In this document: positions 37,434-46,122 of the stretch, piece after piece
Layout: the number at the start of each line of letters is the position of its first letter
How positions within the stretch are numbered: the stretch's first letter is position 1
Source of the DNA: Cylindrospermum sp. FACHB-282
GTDB lineage: Bacteria; Cyanobacteriota; Cyanobacteriia; Cyanobacteriales; Nostocaceae
Assembly (NCBI RefSeq): GCF_014697195.1
Contig: NZ_JACJRJ010000009.1
Span: 82,299-146,298 of the forward strand
Length of the DNA: 64,000 nt
Direction: 5' to 3'
Translations under genes and position numbers: made by a program
The notes under the pieces: generated by a model
Databases searched by the model: none
What the model saw: the letters and a program-made list of their open reading frames with translations, nothing else
What the model was told of the DNA's origin: nothing

Positions 37434-39065
37434 ATGCTGAAAGTATTTCCTAAACAAACCGCCTTTATGCACACCCGCGATGGTGTGCGCTTGGATGCAG
37501 ATATCTATCGCCCCGATGCTGATGGGGAATTTCCGATATTATTGATGCGACAACCCTATGGTAGAGCGATCGCATCTACTGTAGTTTACGCCCATCCCAT
37601 TTGGTACGCTGCCCAAGGTTATATTGTGGTAATTCAAGATGTGCGGGGAAGGGGGACTTCTGAAGGTGAATTTAAGCTATTTGTCCACGAAATCGCTGAT
37701 GGCGAAGATACAGTAAATTGGGCGGCAAATTTACCGGGTAGTAATGGCAAAGTGGGAATGTATGGTTTTTCTTATCAGGGAATGACTCAGCTATATGCCG
37801 CAGCTGCTAAACCCCCAGCCTTAACCACAATCTGTCCGGCGATGATTGGCTATGATTTATATACAGATTGGGCTTATGAAGGAGGCGCATTTTGTTTACA
37901 GACTAATCTCGCTTGGGCAATTCAATTAGCTACGGAAACCGCCCGTTTACGAGGAGATAAAACAGCTTATCAAGCCTTGTTTGCAGCTTCGCGCAATCTG
38001 CCTGTAAATAATCCCGAAATTCTCCAACAACTCGCCCCTGACTCTTTTTATCATGAGTGGGTGGCACATCCCCAACCAGATGCTTACTGGGAAGAACTTT
38101 CACCCAAAAGTCATTTGCAAACTGTTGATTTGCCTATGTTCCATATCGGCGGCTGGTTTGATACTTACCTGCGGGGAACTCTGCATTTATATCAAGATAT
38201 GGTATCCCGCAGCTGTAAACCCCAACATCTATTAGTTGGCCCTTGGGCACATTTACCTTGGGGGCGCAAAGTTGGTGAAGTTGACTTTGGCGCTCATGCA
38301 GCAAGTCCTGTAGATGGAATGCAAGTTCGTTGGTTTGATCAATTTCTTAAGGGTGTAGATACAGGATTGGTTGAAGATTTGCCTGTTTGTTTATTTGAAA
38401 TGGGCAATAACCTGCCGACACATTTTCCCATTATACCTATAGTTAACCAGAAATCTTATTTTTTGTCAAGTGCCGGTCTATGCAATATTCGGCAAGATTC
38501 GGGAACTCTCAGCAGTCAAAACTCACCATTGACCACGGCTGATATTTTGGTTCATGACCCTTGGCGACCGGTGCCTTCTTTAGGTGGTCATGGGGCAATT
38601 CAGGCAGGTGTTTTTGAGCGATCGCATCTTGATTGTCGTTCTGATGTTTTAACCTACACCAGCGAACCGATGATAGCAGACTTACATCTAATGGGGGATG
38701 TGGTGGCACAAATCTGGTGTAGTGCTGATCAACCGAGTTTTGATTTGTCTGCGGTGCTGTCGGAAGTTCATCCTGATGGGCGCGTGTTCAATTTGACTCA
38801 AGGTTATATCCATTGCTTCCAGGGGCATAATTGCCTTAGCAGAAAAATTCAACTGCAAACGATATGTGCGCGAATTGCTCCAGGTAATGCTCTGCGTCTC
38901 AGTTTGAGTGGGGCTTGCTTTCCCGCTTATGCGATGAATTCTGGTACAGGTTCAGTTCTCAATAGCGATCGCGCCTTTGATGCCCAGATTATCACCTTGA
39001 CAGTCAGTGGCGGCGGTGAGACTAGTTCCCAAATTCTCTTACCTGTGATCACATCTGATATTTGA
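37434..39065 (+). CDS. CocE/NonD family hydrolase
   Basis: The 543-residue product is an alpha/beta-hydrolase of the CocE/X-Pro dipeptidyl-peptidase (S15) family. It begins MLKVFPKQTAFMHTRDGVRL and has the nucleophile motif MYGFSYQGMTQLYAAAAKPP, GGWFDTYLRGTLHLYQDM and the C-terminal jelly-roll region (SEPMIADLHLMGDVVAQIW). Family members hydrolyse amide or ester bonds such as X-Pro peptides or acyl esters; the substrate here is unknown. I chose the ATG at 37434. An in-frame GTG at 37401 would start inside a heptameric AAAATTC repeat and is unlikely. A TetR-regulated exporter follows. Confidence 0.87.
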   Translation: MLKVFPKQTAFMHTRDGVRLDADIYRPDADGEFPILLMRQPYGRAIASTVVYAHPIWYAAQGYIVVIQDVRGRGTSEGEFKLFVHEIADGEDTVNWAANLPGSNGKVGMYGFSYQGMTQLYAAAAKPPALTTICPAMIGYDLYTDWAYEGGAFCLQTNLAWAIQLATETARLRGDKTAYQALFAASRNLPVNNPEILQQLAPDSFYHEWVAHPQPDAYWEELSPKSHLQTVDLPMFHIGGWFDTYLRGTLHLYQDMVSRSCKPQHLLVGPWAHLPWGRKVGEVDFGAHAASPVDGMQVRWFDQFLKGVDTGLVEDLPVCLFEMGNNLPTHFPIIPIVNQKSYFLSSAGLCNIRQDSGTLSSQNSPLTTADILVHDPWRPVPSLGGHGAIQAGVFERSHLDCRSDVLTYTSEPMIADLHLMGDVVAQIWCSADQPSFDLSAVLSEVHPDGRVFNLTQGYIHCFQGHNCLSRKIQLQTICARIAPGNALRLSLSGACFPAYAMNSGTGSVLNSDRAFDAQIITLTVSGGGETSSQILLPVITSDI

Positions 39066-39096
39066 CAAATCTACTGCTAGGGAGTTATCTTAAACA

Positions 39097-39114
39097 ATAA
39101 CGAGCGTTCGATAT
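39097..39114. promoter_or_regulatory. probable TetR operator
   Basis: ATAACGAGCGTTCGATAT is an imperfect 18-base palindrome (7 of 9 base pairs symmetric), located 24 bases ahead of the ATG of the TetR gene. Length and position match typical TetR-family operators and would allow autoregulation. Assignment is by pattern only. Confidence 0.5.
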
Positions 39115-39138
39115 AGATAACTGGAGAATAGTCCTGCT

Positions 39139-39750
39139 ATGCCCAAGATTGTTGACCATGAACTATACCGCAAAGAATTACTCGGCAAGTGTTTTGATTT
39201 ATTTGCTGAAAAAGGCTATGGTTCCATCACCATGCGGCAAATTGCTCAGGGCTTAAAGGTTTCTACAGGTACGCTGTATTATTATTTTCCCAGCAAACAA
39301 ACTTTGTTTGAGCAATTGGTAGAAGAGATATGTCAGCAGGATTTACGTGCAGCTTTGGCAGAGTTGAGAGGAGCACAAACAATCCAAGAGGAAATAGAAT
39401 CACTGGGGCGATACATCGTCAAAAACGAGGATTACTTTATTAAATGGACTTGTATCTGGGTCGATTTTTGTCAACATCAAGACTCTAAGCAAGAGGGGAA
39501 TGCTGTGTTTAAACGCGCCAATCAGCAATACAAGCAGGCAGCTAGAGATTTTTTTGGTATTCAAAATCCAGCGTTAGCTTCCTTTATAGTCAGCTTTATC
39601 GATGGTTTGTTACTCACGAAATTAAGGGGTGATAACATGATTTCTATTCCTGAACAATTCGCTTTATTAGGGAATATGCTGACGTTATATTTGCAGCAAC
39701 AAGAGTCTCTCAATGTGGCTCATAGCAAACCATTAGCTAGTAGTAAGTAA
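39139..39750 (+). CDS. TetR family transcriptional regulator
   Basis: The 203-residue product has the TetR HTH: RKELLGKCFDLFAEKGYGSI, then TMRQIAQGLKVSTGTLYYYF and PSKQTLFEQLVEE, residues about 8-55. The ligand-binding part is all helical. It precedes a three-gene exporter of the DevBCA type on the same strand, 50 bases upstream of the membrane fusion protein gene. It therefore most likely controls that exporter, probably by binding the palindrome just ahead of its own start. The inducer is unknown. Confidence 0.92.
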   Translation: MPKIVDHELYRKELLGKCFDLFAEKGYGSITMRQIAQGLKVSTGTLYYYFPSKQTLFEQLVEEICQQDLRAALAELRGAQTIQEEIESLGRYIVKNEDYFIKWTCIWVDFCQHQDSKQEGNAVFKRANQQYKQAARDFFGIQNPALASFIVSFIDGLLLTKLRGDNMISIPEQFALLGNMLTLYLQQQESLNVAHSKPLASSK

Positions 39751-39800
39751 TTAGTTGATGGTCACACACAAAAGACAAGTTTTTTATTGGGGAACGTAAG

Positions 39801-41111
39801 ATGGGTCAAAAATTGTTATTTAAACCTGCCAATCAAGGGTTAATTGGGCTAGTAATAGCAGCGACTGCTGTTACAGGTGCAATTGCTGTTTATGGAATTT
39901 CTCAATTTGGGCAAGTTAGTAAAACTGCCTCATCTGACATTGTAGAAACCAAGCCGATTGCCCCAAAAGTGACTGGATTAGGACGATTGGAACCAGAAAC
40001 AGAGATAATTAGCCTGTCTGCACCGTTGGCCTTGAATGGCGATCGCATTTCCCAAATCCTCGTTCAGGAAGGCGATCGCGTCGAAGCCGGGCAGGTTATA
40101 GCAATTTTAGATTCTCGCGAGCGCTTGCAAAATGCCGTAATCCAGTCGGAGAAACAACTCAGAGTGGCTCAAGCCAAACTGGTTCAAGTAAAAGCTGGGG
40201 CAAAAACCGGAGAAATTCAGTCCCAGCAGTCCAGTGTTGAACGCTTACTGGCTCAGTCTCAAGGAGAAAGACTGGCTCAAGAAGAAGCGATCGCTAGATA
40301 CATCGCACAGTGGCAAGGAGAAAGACTTGCCCAAGAGGCGACAATTAGGAAGTTACAAGCAGAATTCAACAACGCCCAAGCCGAATATCAACGTTATCAG
40401 CAGCTATATTCTGAAGGTGCAATTTCTAATTCGGCAATTGACAGCAGACGCTTGAGTGTGGAAACGGCAAAACAGCAATTGGGAGAAGCTAAAGCAGTCC
40501 TTAACCGGATTAACACCACCGCTAACAAGCAACTAGCCGAAGCTAGAGTCACACTTAACAGGATTAAAGCTACTGGCAACAAGCAAGTCAGCGAAGCCAA
40601 AGGCACACTTAGCAGTATTGCCGAAGTCCGGCCTGTGGATGTAGCCGTAGCACAAGCAGAAGTCGAAAGTGCGATCGCCACACTTAAACGCGCCCAAACC
40701 GAGTACAAAGCAGCTTATATCAAGGCTCCAATCGCCGGACATATCCTCAATATTAATAAAAAAGCCGGAGAAAAGACAGATCAATCTACATCTAGTACAG
40801 AGACAACTGGCATTGCAGACTTAGCGCAAACCGACCAGATGATGGCAATAGCAGAAATTTATCAAACAGATATCGGTAAAGTGAAATTGGGACAAAATGC
40901 AGTTATTACCAGTCAGGCATTTCCTGGGGAACTGCGCGGCACCGTTACCCATGTTGGCTTACAAGTAAAACGACAAAATGTTTTTAGCAGCGAACCAGGG
41001 GAAAACCTCGACCAACGAGTGATTGAGGTAAAAATTCGCCTTAACAAAGAAGATAGCAAACAAGTTTCAGGTTTGACCAACTTACAGGTGCAGACAGCAA
41101 TAGAACTGTAA
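39801..41111 (+). CDS. devB: membrane fusion protein of DevBCA-type exporter
   Basis: The 436-residue product is an HlyD/DevB-family adaptor. It has a single N-terminal membrane anchor (residues about 14-32), a lipoyl/beta-barrel start (VTGLGRLEPETEIISLSAPL with GDRVEAGQVIAILDSRERL), and a long coiled-coil hairpin from about 100 to 310. Repeats such as LNRIKATGNKQVSEAKGTL and Gln/Ala-rich stretches lie in the coiled coil. The C-terminal barrel has KAGEKTDQSTSSTETTGIAD. It links an inner-membrane permease-ATPase to an outer-membrane channel. In heterocysts DevBCA exports glycolipid, but several paralogues exist, and here the TetR control hints at an efflux role. Confidence 0.9.
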   Translation: MGQKLLFKPANQGLIGLVIAATAVTGAIAVYGISQFGQVSKTASSDIVETKPIAPKVTGLGRLEPETEIISLSAPLALNGDRISQILVQEGDRVEAGQVIAILDSRERLQNAVIQSEKQLRVAQAKLVQVKAGAKTGEIQSQQSSVERLLAQSQGERLAQEEAIARYIAQWQGERLAQEATIRKLQAEFNNAQAEYQRYQQLYSEGAISNSAIDSRRLSVETAKQQLGEAKAVLNRINTTANKQLAEARVTLNRIKATGNKQVSEAKGTLSSIAEVRPVDVAVAQAEVESAIATLKRAQTEYKAAYIKAPIAGHILNINKKAGEKTDQSTSSTETTGIADLAQTDQMMAIAEIYQTDIGKVKLGQNAVITSQAFPGELRGTVTHVGLQVKRQNVFSSEPGENLDQRVIEVKIRLNKEDSKQVSGLTNLQVQTAIEL

Positions 41112-41183
41112 AGTTTATTTAACCATAAGGATAACGAATGTTCGGTATAGATTGGTGTCCCACGGCAGAGGAAGTGGAATTAA

Positions 41184-42350
41184 ATGGTTACTAAAATGCT
41201 TCGCAAAACTCCGCTGGCCTGGCGGCAATTAATGAAAGAAAAAACCCGGCTAGCAATTGCCATTGCAGGCATTTCCTTCGCCGATATGCTGATGTTTATT
41301 CAGTTGGGGTTTAGAGATGGGCTTTATGACTCAGCAGTAACGCCACATCGCAACTTACAGGCAGATTTAGTTTTAATTAATCCCCAATTTCAAACCCTAG
41401 CGGCGGTGAAAAGCTTTGGCAGAGAGCGACTTTATCAGACATTGAGTTATGACGGTGTCGCCTCAGTGACTTCACTTTACATTGCCCTAGGTCAGTGGCG
41501 AAATCCCCAAACGCGGATTGAACGCTCAATTTTGGTGTGGGGTGTTGATCCGGCACAATCGGCCTTTAAATTCCCTGAAATTCAACAAAACCAAGATAAA
41601 CTCAAGCAATTGTATCAAGTTCTGTTTGATCAGGCAGGACGCCCAGAATTTGGGGCAGTTGGTGATATTTTAAAAAAAACAGGCAAATTTGAGACAGAAC
41701 TGAGTGATAAAGCTGTCAGCGTTAGGGGCTTGTTTGTTAATGGTGCATCCTTTGTGGCTGATGGCAATGTGATCAGCAGTGACTCTACTTTTCTCCAACT
41801 ATTCCCCAAGCGTAAACCCGATCGCATCGATGTTGGCTTAATTACTCTCAAGCCTGGAAGTGATGTAGAAAAAGTGCGATCGCAACTTGTCGCAGATTTA
41901 CCCAAAGATGTCAAAGTTCTGACTATCGAAGACTTTGCCCAAATCGAAAAAAATTACTGGGCAACCAGCACTGCCATTGGTTTCATTTTCGGTCTAGGTG
42001 TCGGTGTCGGGTTTATCGTCGGCATTGTGATTGTTTACCAAATCCTCTACTCCGATGTTTCTGAACACCTGCCAGAATACGCCACCCTCAAAGCAATGGG
42101 CTATAGCGATAACTATCTACTGTCCGTCCTAATCCAAGAGGCATTACTTTTAGCTGTATTGGGTTATCTCCCCGGATTCATCCTTTCCATTGGACTGTAT
42201 CAGGTTGCCTTTTCTGCCACAATGTTACCGATCACTATGACCGTGGAACGGGCAGTAAATGTATTAATGCTGACGATTATTATGTGTAGTTTTTCCGGTG
42301 TAATCGCCATGCGAAAGCTACGTTCTGCTGACCCCGCCGATGTTTTTTAG
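41184..42350 (+). CDS. devC: permease of DevBCA-type exporter
   Basis: The 388-residue product is an FtsX/MacB-like permease. It has one membrane span near residue 20-40 (LAIAIAGISFADMLMFIQLG), a large periplasmic domain, and three further spans near the C-terminus (TAIGFIFGLGVGVGFIVGIV, and two more). The length and start (KTPLAWRQLMKEKTRLAIAI) match cyanobacterial DevC. It is encoded 72 bases after devB and 21 bases before devA in one operon. Confidence 0.92.
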   Translation: MVTKMLRKTPLAWRQLMKEKTRLAIAIAGISFADMLMFIQLGFRDGLYDSAVTPHRNLQADLVLINPQFQTLAAVKSFGRERLYQTLSYDGVASVTSLYIALGQWRNPQTRIERSILVWGVDPAQSAFKFPEIQQNQDKLKQLYQVLFDQAGRPEFGAVGDILKKTGKFETELSDKAVSVRGLFVNGASFVADGNVISSDSTFLQLFPKRKPDRIDVGLITLKPGSDVEKVRSQLVADLPKDVKVLTIEDFAQIEKNYWATSTAIGFIFGLGVGVGFIVGIVIVYQILYSDVSEHLPEYATLKAMGYSDNYLLSVLIQEALLLAVLGYLPGFILSIGLYQVAFSATMLPITMTVERAVNVLMLTIIMCSFSGVIAMRKLRSADPADVF

Positions 42351-42371
42351 CTTTGCATAACTGAGAAAAAT

Positions 42372-43127
42372 ATGATGTTGCCAGAATCTACAATAGCCCC
42401 TGCCAATTCCACCCCCTCAGCTATAGAACCCGCAATTTCTATTCGCAACCTCAATCATTATTTTGGTGAAGGTGCCCTGCGTAAACAAGCATTATTTGAC
42501 ATTAGTTTAGAGATTAACACCGGTGAAATTGTGATTATGACGGGGCCCTCAGGTTCAGGTAAAACCACCCTGTTGACCCTCATGGGTGGATTACGGTCAG
42601 CCCAAGAAGGTAGTCTGCAAATCTTAGGACAAGAAATCTGTGGTGCGAGTAAGGGGCAGTTAACTAAGCTGCGCCGCCAGATTGGCTATATTTTCCAAGC
42701 ACACAACCTGATGACTTTTTTGACAGCTAAAGAAAATGTGCGCATGTCCTTAGAGTTGCATGACAAGTTTTTGAACCAGGATATCAACGCCAAGGCGATC
42801 GCCATGCTAGAAACAGTTGGTTTGGGCGAACGGGTAAATTACTATGCAGACAGTTTATCGGGGGGACAAAAGCAACGGGTAGCGATCGCCCGCGCCTTAG
42901 TGAGTCATCCTCAAATTGTCCTCGCCGACGAACCCACCGCCGCACTTGACAAAAAATCTGGGCGCGATGTCGTGGAATTGATGCAAAAGCTAGCCAAAGA
43001 ACAAGGTTGCACAATTCTCCTAGTTACCCACGACAACCGCATCCTCGATATAGCCGATCGCATCGTCTACATGGAAGATGGTCTACTTAAGAGTGATGGG
43101 GTAGATGTAGGAGCAAAAATGCATTGA
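42372..43127 (+). CDS. devA: ATPase of DevBCA-type exporter
   Basis: The 251-residue product is the ABC ATPase of the exporter. Walker A is GPSGSGKT at 58-65, the Q-loop region is YIFQAHNLMTFLTA, the signature is LSGGQKQRVAIARAL, and Walker B is IVLADEPTAALD with the switch His in LLVTHD. It has the short extra N-terminus (MMLPESTIAPANSTPSAIEP) seen in DevA relatives. It drives DevC, giving the operon tetR-devB-devC-devA. Confidence 0.94.
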   Translation: MMLPESTIAPANSTPSAIEPAISIRNLNHYFGEGALRKQALFDISLEINTGEIVIMTGPSGSGKTTLLTLMGGLRSAQEGSLQILGQEICGASKGQLTKLRRQIGYIFQAHNLMTFLTAKENVRMSLELHDKFLNQDINAKAIAMLETVGLGERVNYYADSLSGGQKQRVAIARALVSHPQIVLADEPTAALDKKSGRDVVELMQKLAKEQGCTILLVTHDNRILDIADRIVYMEDGLLKSDGVDVGAKMH

Positions 43128-43208
43128 GGTTTTTTGAATTTGAGGCACTCTATCATTCCAGACTTTGATAATATTCTGAGATGACAAATCACTTTTAGGG
43201 AAGAGTTC

Positions 43209-43415
43209 ATGACTATTTGGGTAAATGAGCAAATTGATCCATCCGGCATGATTTATGCCTGTATTGCCTGTTGTAATGAGTCTCAGGCTCAAGATTGTCA
43301 TGAATCCTTCCAGAATAATTTGACCGAATTGCAAAAGCAAACCGGTTGGGTAGCGCAATTGCGGATAGTTGATTCTTGGGATGATGTCCCAGTTAATGCT
43401 TTAAAACTCAATTAA
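43209..43415 (+). CDS. small conserved protein of unknown function
   Basis: The 68-residue product (MTIWVNEQIDPSGMIYACIA, ending DDVPVNALKLN) is a soluble small protein with two cysteines in IACCNES and a helical middle. The start and size look like a conserved cyanobacterial family, but I cannot name it. AGGGAAGAG is the probable ribosome-binding site. It is 80 bases after devA, on the same strand, and may be co-transcribed with it. Its TAA overlaps the first base of an ATG that opens a 27-codon frame. Confidence 0.65.
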   Translation: MTIWVNEQIDPSGMIYACIACCNESQAQDCHESFQNNLTELQKQTGWVAQLRIVDSWDDVPVNALKLN

Positions 43416-43730
43416 TGGGATATCTGCAAGCAAAACCCCAAGATCATCTACCGCAACAGATACCAGAGCCAACTTGGCAGACAGTCCTCCGAAGATAGAA
43501 GAGCATAGTTGGGGATTTTGATCAACCAGATGTAGGGAGTTTAGGGAAGCAACTACCATCAGAAAAGGTTAATCGGAGATCAACAAGGGATTAAAACTCA
43601 CAATTTATTCACAAAAACTGCAAGTAAACCTTAACTATCATCAAAATTTGATGTTTTTTTGGAAGTCTTCAGGGTTATTATCTATAACCAAGGAATAAAT
43701 TAGAAAACTTGCCCAAACCGAATAAATATA
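43416..43730. other. intergenic region, possible eroded reading frame
   Basis: An ATG at 43415, overlapping the previous stop codon (TAATG), opens 27 codons (MGYLQAKPQDHLPQQIPEPT ...) ending in TAG. The same frame then stays open for about 33 more codons. That could be an eroded gene or chance. CATCAAAATTTGATG at 43639-43653 is a palindrome followed by a T run, a weak terminator candidate. Confidence 0.3.
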
Positions 43731-44285
43731 GTGAACTATCCCCCGGTTTACATTTCGGAGCAAGGCTGTCCCATTAATTTAGTTGGCAAAACGGGACAAG
43801 CGGTGCAGATTTCAATTCATAATCCCAGTCAGTATATCTGTGCCAACTGCGAACAGATATTACCAGATTGGCAACAACAGCAATTTTTATGGGTGGTGGT
43901 TGTCTTACAGCAAGCACGATATCCACTAGAGGATAAGACGGCACAAGCAGAGGCAGAGAAAGAAAGATTGCGAGAAAAGTTTATGCGCTTTGGTTGCGAC
44001 TTAGCCTTTAATTTGCGCGATCGCGGCTACTTGACAGACTTGATTGACCCCCGTACCGGCTATCCCTTACTTTCCCACCCCGGAGCCGTTCCCCACGACG
44101 ACACAGCGGTTGTTAAAGCTTTGCTCGACTATCCCGTGATTAAAAACAAATGCTGTGTCCTAGTGCATCCCGATTGGGGTACCGCTGTTTATCCCAGCGT
44201 CTTGATTTCTGAAGCCCCCCCAGACATTATTCAATCTGTCACCAAAGGCATAGCACCTATGCACGGGTGGACGGAAATTAGCTAG
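43731..44285 (+). CDS. MMADHC-like protein (cobalamin-trafficking family)
   Basis: The 184-residue product begins with GTG and contains VYISEQGCPINLVGKTGQAV, ICANCEQILPDWQQQQF, then LIDPRTGYPLLSHPGAVPHD and DWGTAVYPSVLISEAPPD. I associate this pattern with the cyanobacterial proteins annotated as methylmalonic aciduria and homocystinuria type D (MMADHC)-like. The human protein directs cobalamin to its enzymes and has a nitroreductase-like fold. Function in cyanobacteria is not established to my knowledge, and the link is based on pattern memory. Its stop overlaps the LRR gene stop on the other strand by 4 bases. Confidence 0.55.
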   Translation: MNYPPVYISEQGCPINLVGKTGQAVQISIHNPSQYICANCEQILPDWQQQQFLWVVVVLQQARYPLEDKTAQAEAEKERLREKFMRFGCDLAFNLRDRGYLTDLIDPRTGYPLLSHPGAVPHDDTAVVKALLDYPVIKNKCCVLVHPDWGTAVYPSVLISEAPPDIIQSVTKGIAPMHGWTEIS

Positions 44286-45793
44286 TGGTTTGCATCAGTT
44301 CTGAAGCCGTTAAAACTACAGATGGATTCTGGAATGAAGGGACAATTTTTGTCTGTAATCGGGTTATATTGAATTTCAAGTTCCTTCAATTTTGTCATAT
44401 TGGACAAAGCTTTGATATCACTGATTTGATTTTCAATCATGTAAAGAGAAGTTAAATTAGTCAGGTTAGACAAAGCTTTAATATCGCTGATTTGATTGTA
44501 ACTGAGGGAAAGAGAAGTTAAATTAGTCAGGTTGGACAATGGTTTGATATCGCTGATTTGATTTTTGTCAAGGTCAAGGGAAGTTAAATTAGTCAGGTTA
44601 GATAAAGCTTTAATATCGCTGATTTGATTGTAACCAAGGTCAAGAGAAGTTAAATTAGTCAGGTTGGACAATAGTTTGATATCGCTGATTGTATTTGAAC
44701 CGAGGTAAAGAGAAGTTAAATTAGTCAGGTTAGATAAAGCTTTGATATCGCTGATTTGATTGTTCCAAAGCATAAGAGTAGTTAAATTAATCAGGTTGGA
44801 CAATGGTTTGATATCGCTGATTTGATTGGAACCGAGGATAAGAGAAGTTAAATTAGTCAGGTTGGACAATGGTTTGATATCGCTGATTGTATTTGAACCG
44901 AGGTAAAGAGAAGTTAAATTAGTCAGGTTGGACAATGGTTTGATATCGCTGATTTGATTGTAATTGAGGTCAAGAGAAGTTAAATTAGTCAGGTTGGACA
45001 ATGGTTTGATATCGCTGGTTTTAGTTCTGTCAAGGTCAAGGGAAGTTAAATTAGTCAGGTTAGACAAAGCTTTAATATCGCTGATTTGATTGTAACTGAG
45101 GTCAAGAGTCGTTAAATTAGTCAGGGTGGACAATGGTTTGATATCGCTAATTTTATTTCTAATGAGTTCAAGACTAGTTAAATTAGTCAGGTTGGACAAT
45201 GGTTTGATATCGCTGATTTGATTTGAACTGAGGTCAAGACTAGTTAAATTAGTCAGGTTGGACAATGGTTTGATATCGCTGATTTGATTTGAACTGAGGT
45301 CAAGAGTAGTTAAATTAGTCAGGTTGGACAAAGATTTGATATCGCTAATTTGATTTCTAATGAGGTCAAGAGTAGTTAAATTCGTCAGGTTGGACAAAGG
45401 TTTGATATCGCTGATTTGATTTGAACTGAGGTCAAGAGTAGTTAAATTAGTCAGGTTGGACAAAGATTTGATATCGCTGATTTGATTTCCCCAAAGGTAA
45501 AGAGTAGTTAAATTAGTCAGGTTGGACAAAGGTTTGATATCGCTGATTTCGCTGGAATTTAGTTTGAGTTCCGACCGTTTGGTAAGCTTTTGATTAGCTT
45601 GATTACAGTTTTGGGTTTCAGCCACTTTTAACAAAGCGTCAACTGTGCGTTTTGTCTCTGAGGGTAAAATTGATTTCTGCTGACACCATTCTGTAAAACT
45701 TTTGGGAGTTATCGGGGGTGCAACCATAGCTGTTAAGATGCAAGAAACTAAGGTAAAAGTAAACATATTTCCAACGAATATGGTATATTTCAT
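44282..45793 (-). CDS. secreted leucine-rich-repeat protein with 18 near-identical repeats
   Basis: The 503-residue product starts with a signal-peptide-like segment (VGNMFTFTLVSCILTAMVAP). Next come a short domain with two cysteines (SFTEWCQQKS and ETQNCNQANQ), 18 tandem 22-residue leucine-rich repeats of the ISDIKPLSNLTNLT type, and a cap containing two cysteines (KNCPFIPESICSF). This is the SDS22/internalin class of LRR, forming a curved solenoid for protein binding. It is likely exported. At DNA level the repeats are 66-bp near copies, so the array is prone to change in number by recombination. Neighbours give no hint of a partner. Confidence 0.88.
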   Translation of the reverse strand: MKYTIFVGNMFTFTLVSCILTAMVAPPITPKSFTEWCQQKSILPSETKRTVDALLKVAETQNCNQANQKLTKRSELKLNSSEISDIKPLSNLTNLTTLYLWGNQISDIKSLSNLTNLTTLDLSSNQISDIKPLSNLTNLTTLDLIRNQISDIKSLSNLTNLTTLDLSSNQISDIKPLSNLTNLTSLDLSSNQISDIKPLSNLTNLTSLELIRNKISDIKPLSTLTNLTTLDLSYNQISDIKALSNLTNLTSLDLDRTKTSDIKPLSNLTNLTSLDLNYNQISDIKPLSNLTNLTSLYLGSNTISDIKPLSNLTNLTSLILGSNQISDIKPLSNLINLTTLMLWNNQISDIKALSNLTNLTSLYLGSNTISDIKLLSNLTNLTSLDLGYNQISDIKALSNLTNLTSLDLDKNQISDIKPLSNLTNLTSLSLSYNQISDIKALSNLTNLTSLYMIENQISDIKALSNMTKLKELEIQYNPITDKNCPFIPESICSFNGFRTDANH

Positions 45794-46122
45794 ATTGATT
45801 TTTTGTCTTTGCTGAGTAGATTATTTGTTAGCTGCTATATAGCAATATATACAACTTTAGATGGCACAATTCCCGATTTATTAGAGGTTCTTTTAAAATT
45901 AACAACAAAACCTCACCCTGGTTCTGCTATCGCTTTACCTGTCCCTCTCCTTGGTAAGGAGAGGGATGACTGGCAGGATTCTTTGAGGTTTTAGAGGACT
46001 TGTGTGTACACCGTAGCCTTGCAGGGGAGAGGAATGTTCGCGAGGTTTTTAGGTAAAGTTAATGACTTTCCAAACATCCTCTCTGAGAAGTAGGGAATTT
46101 TGTTGTTGACTAAAATTGAAAT
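45794..46122. repeat. intergenic region with hairpin repeat
   Basis: There is no gene with support here. A perfect-arm hairpin, CCCTCTCCTT and AAGGAGAGGG with loop GGT, lies at 45943-45965 within a CCTCACCCTGG context. This is a very common interspersed repeat of cyanobacteria. A related GGGGAGAGG word recurs at 46024-46032. Confidence 0.45.

Noticed and set aside
41112..41183. Small gene between devB and devC
   Set aside because: An ATG at 41138 opens only a few codons; it looks like leader sequence of devC.
44380..45560. Tandem 66-bp array as a non-coding satellite or CRISPR-like array
   Set aside because: The units are in frame throughout and encode leucine-rich repeats; unit length and lack of variable spacers exclude CRISPR.
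45803..45994. Short open frame on the plus strand next to the LRR gene
   Set aside because: It consists of intergenic repeat sequence (CCCTCTCC...GGAGAGGG) and has no family resemblance.
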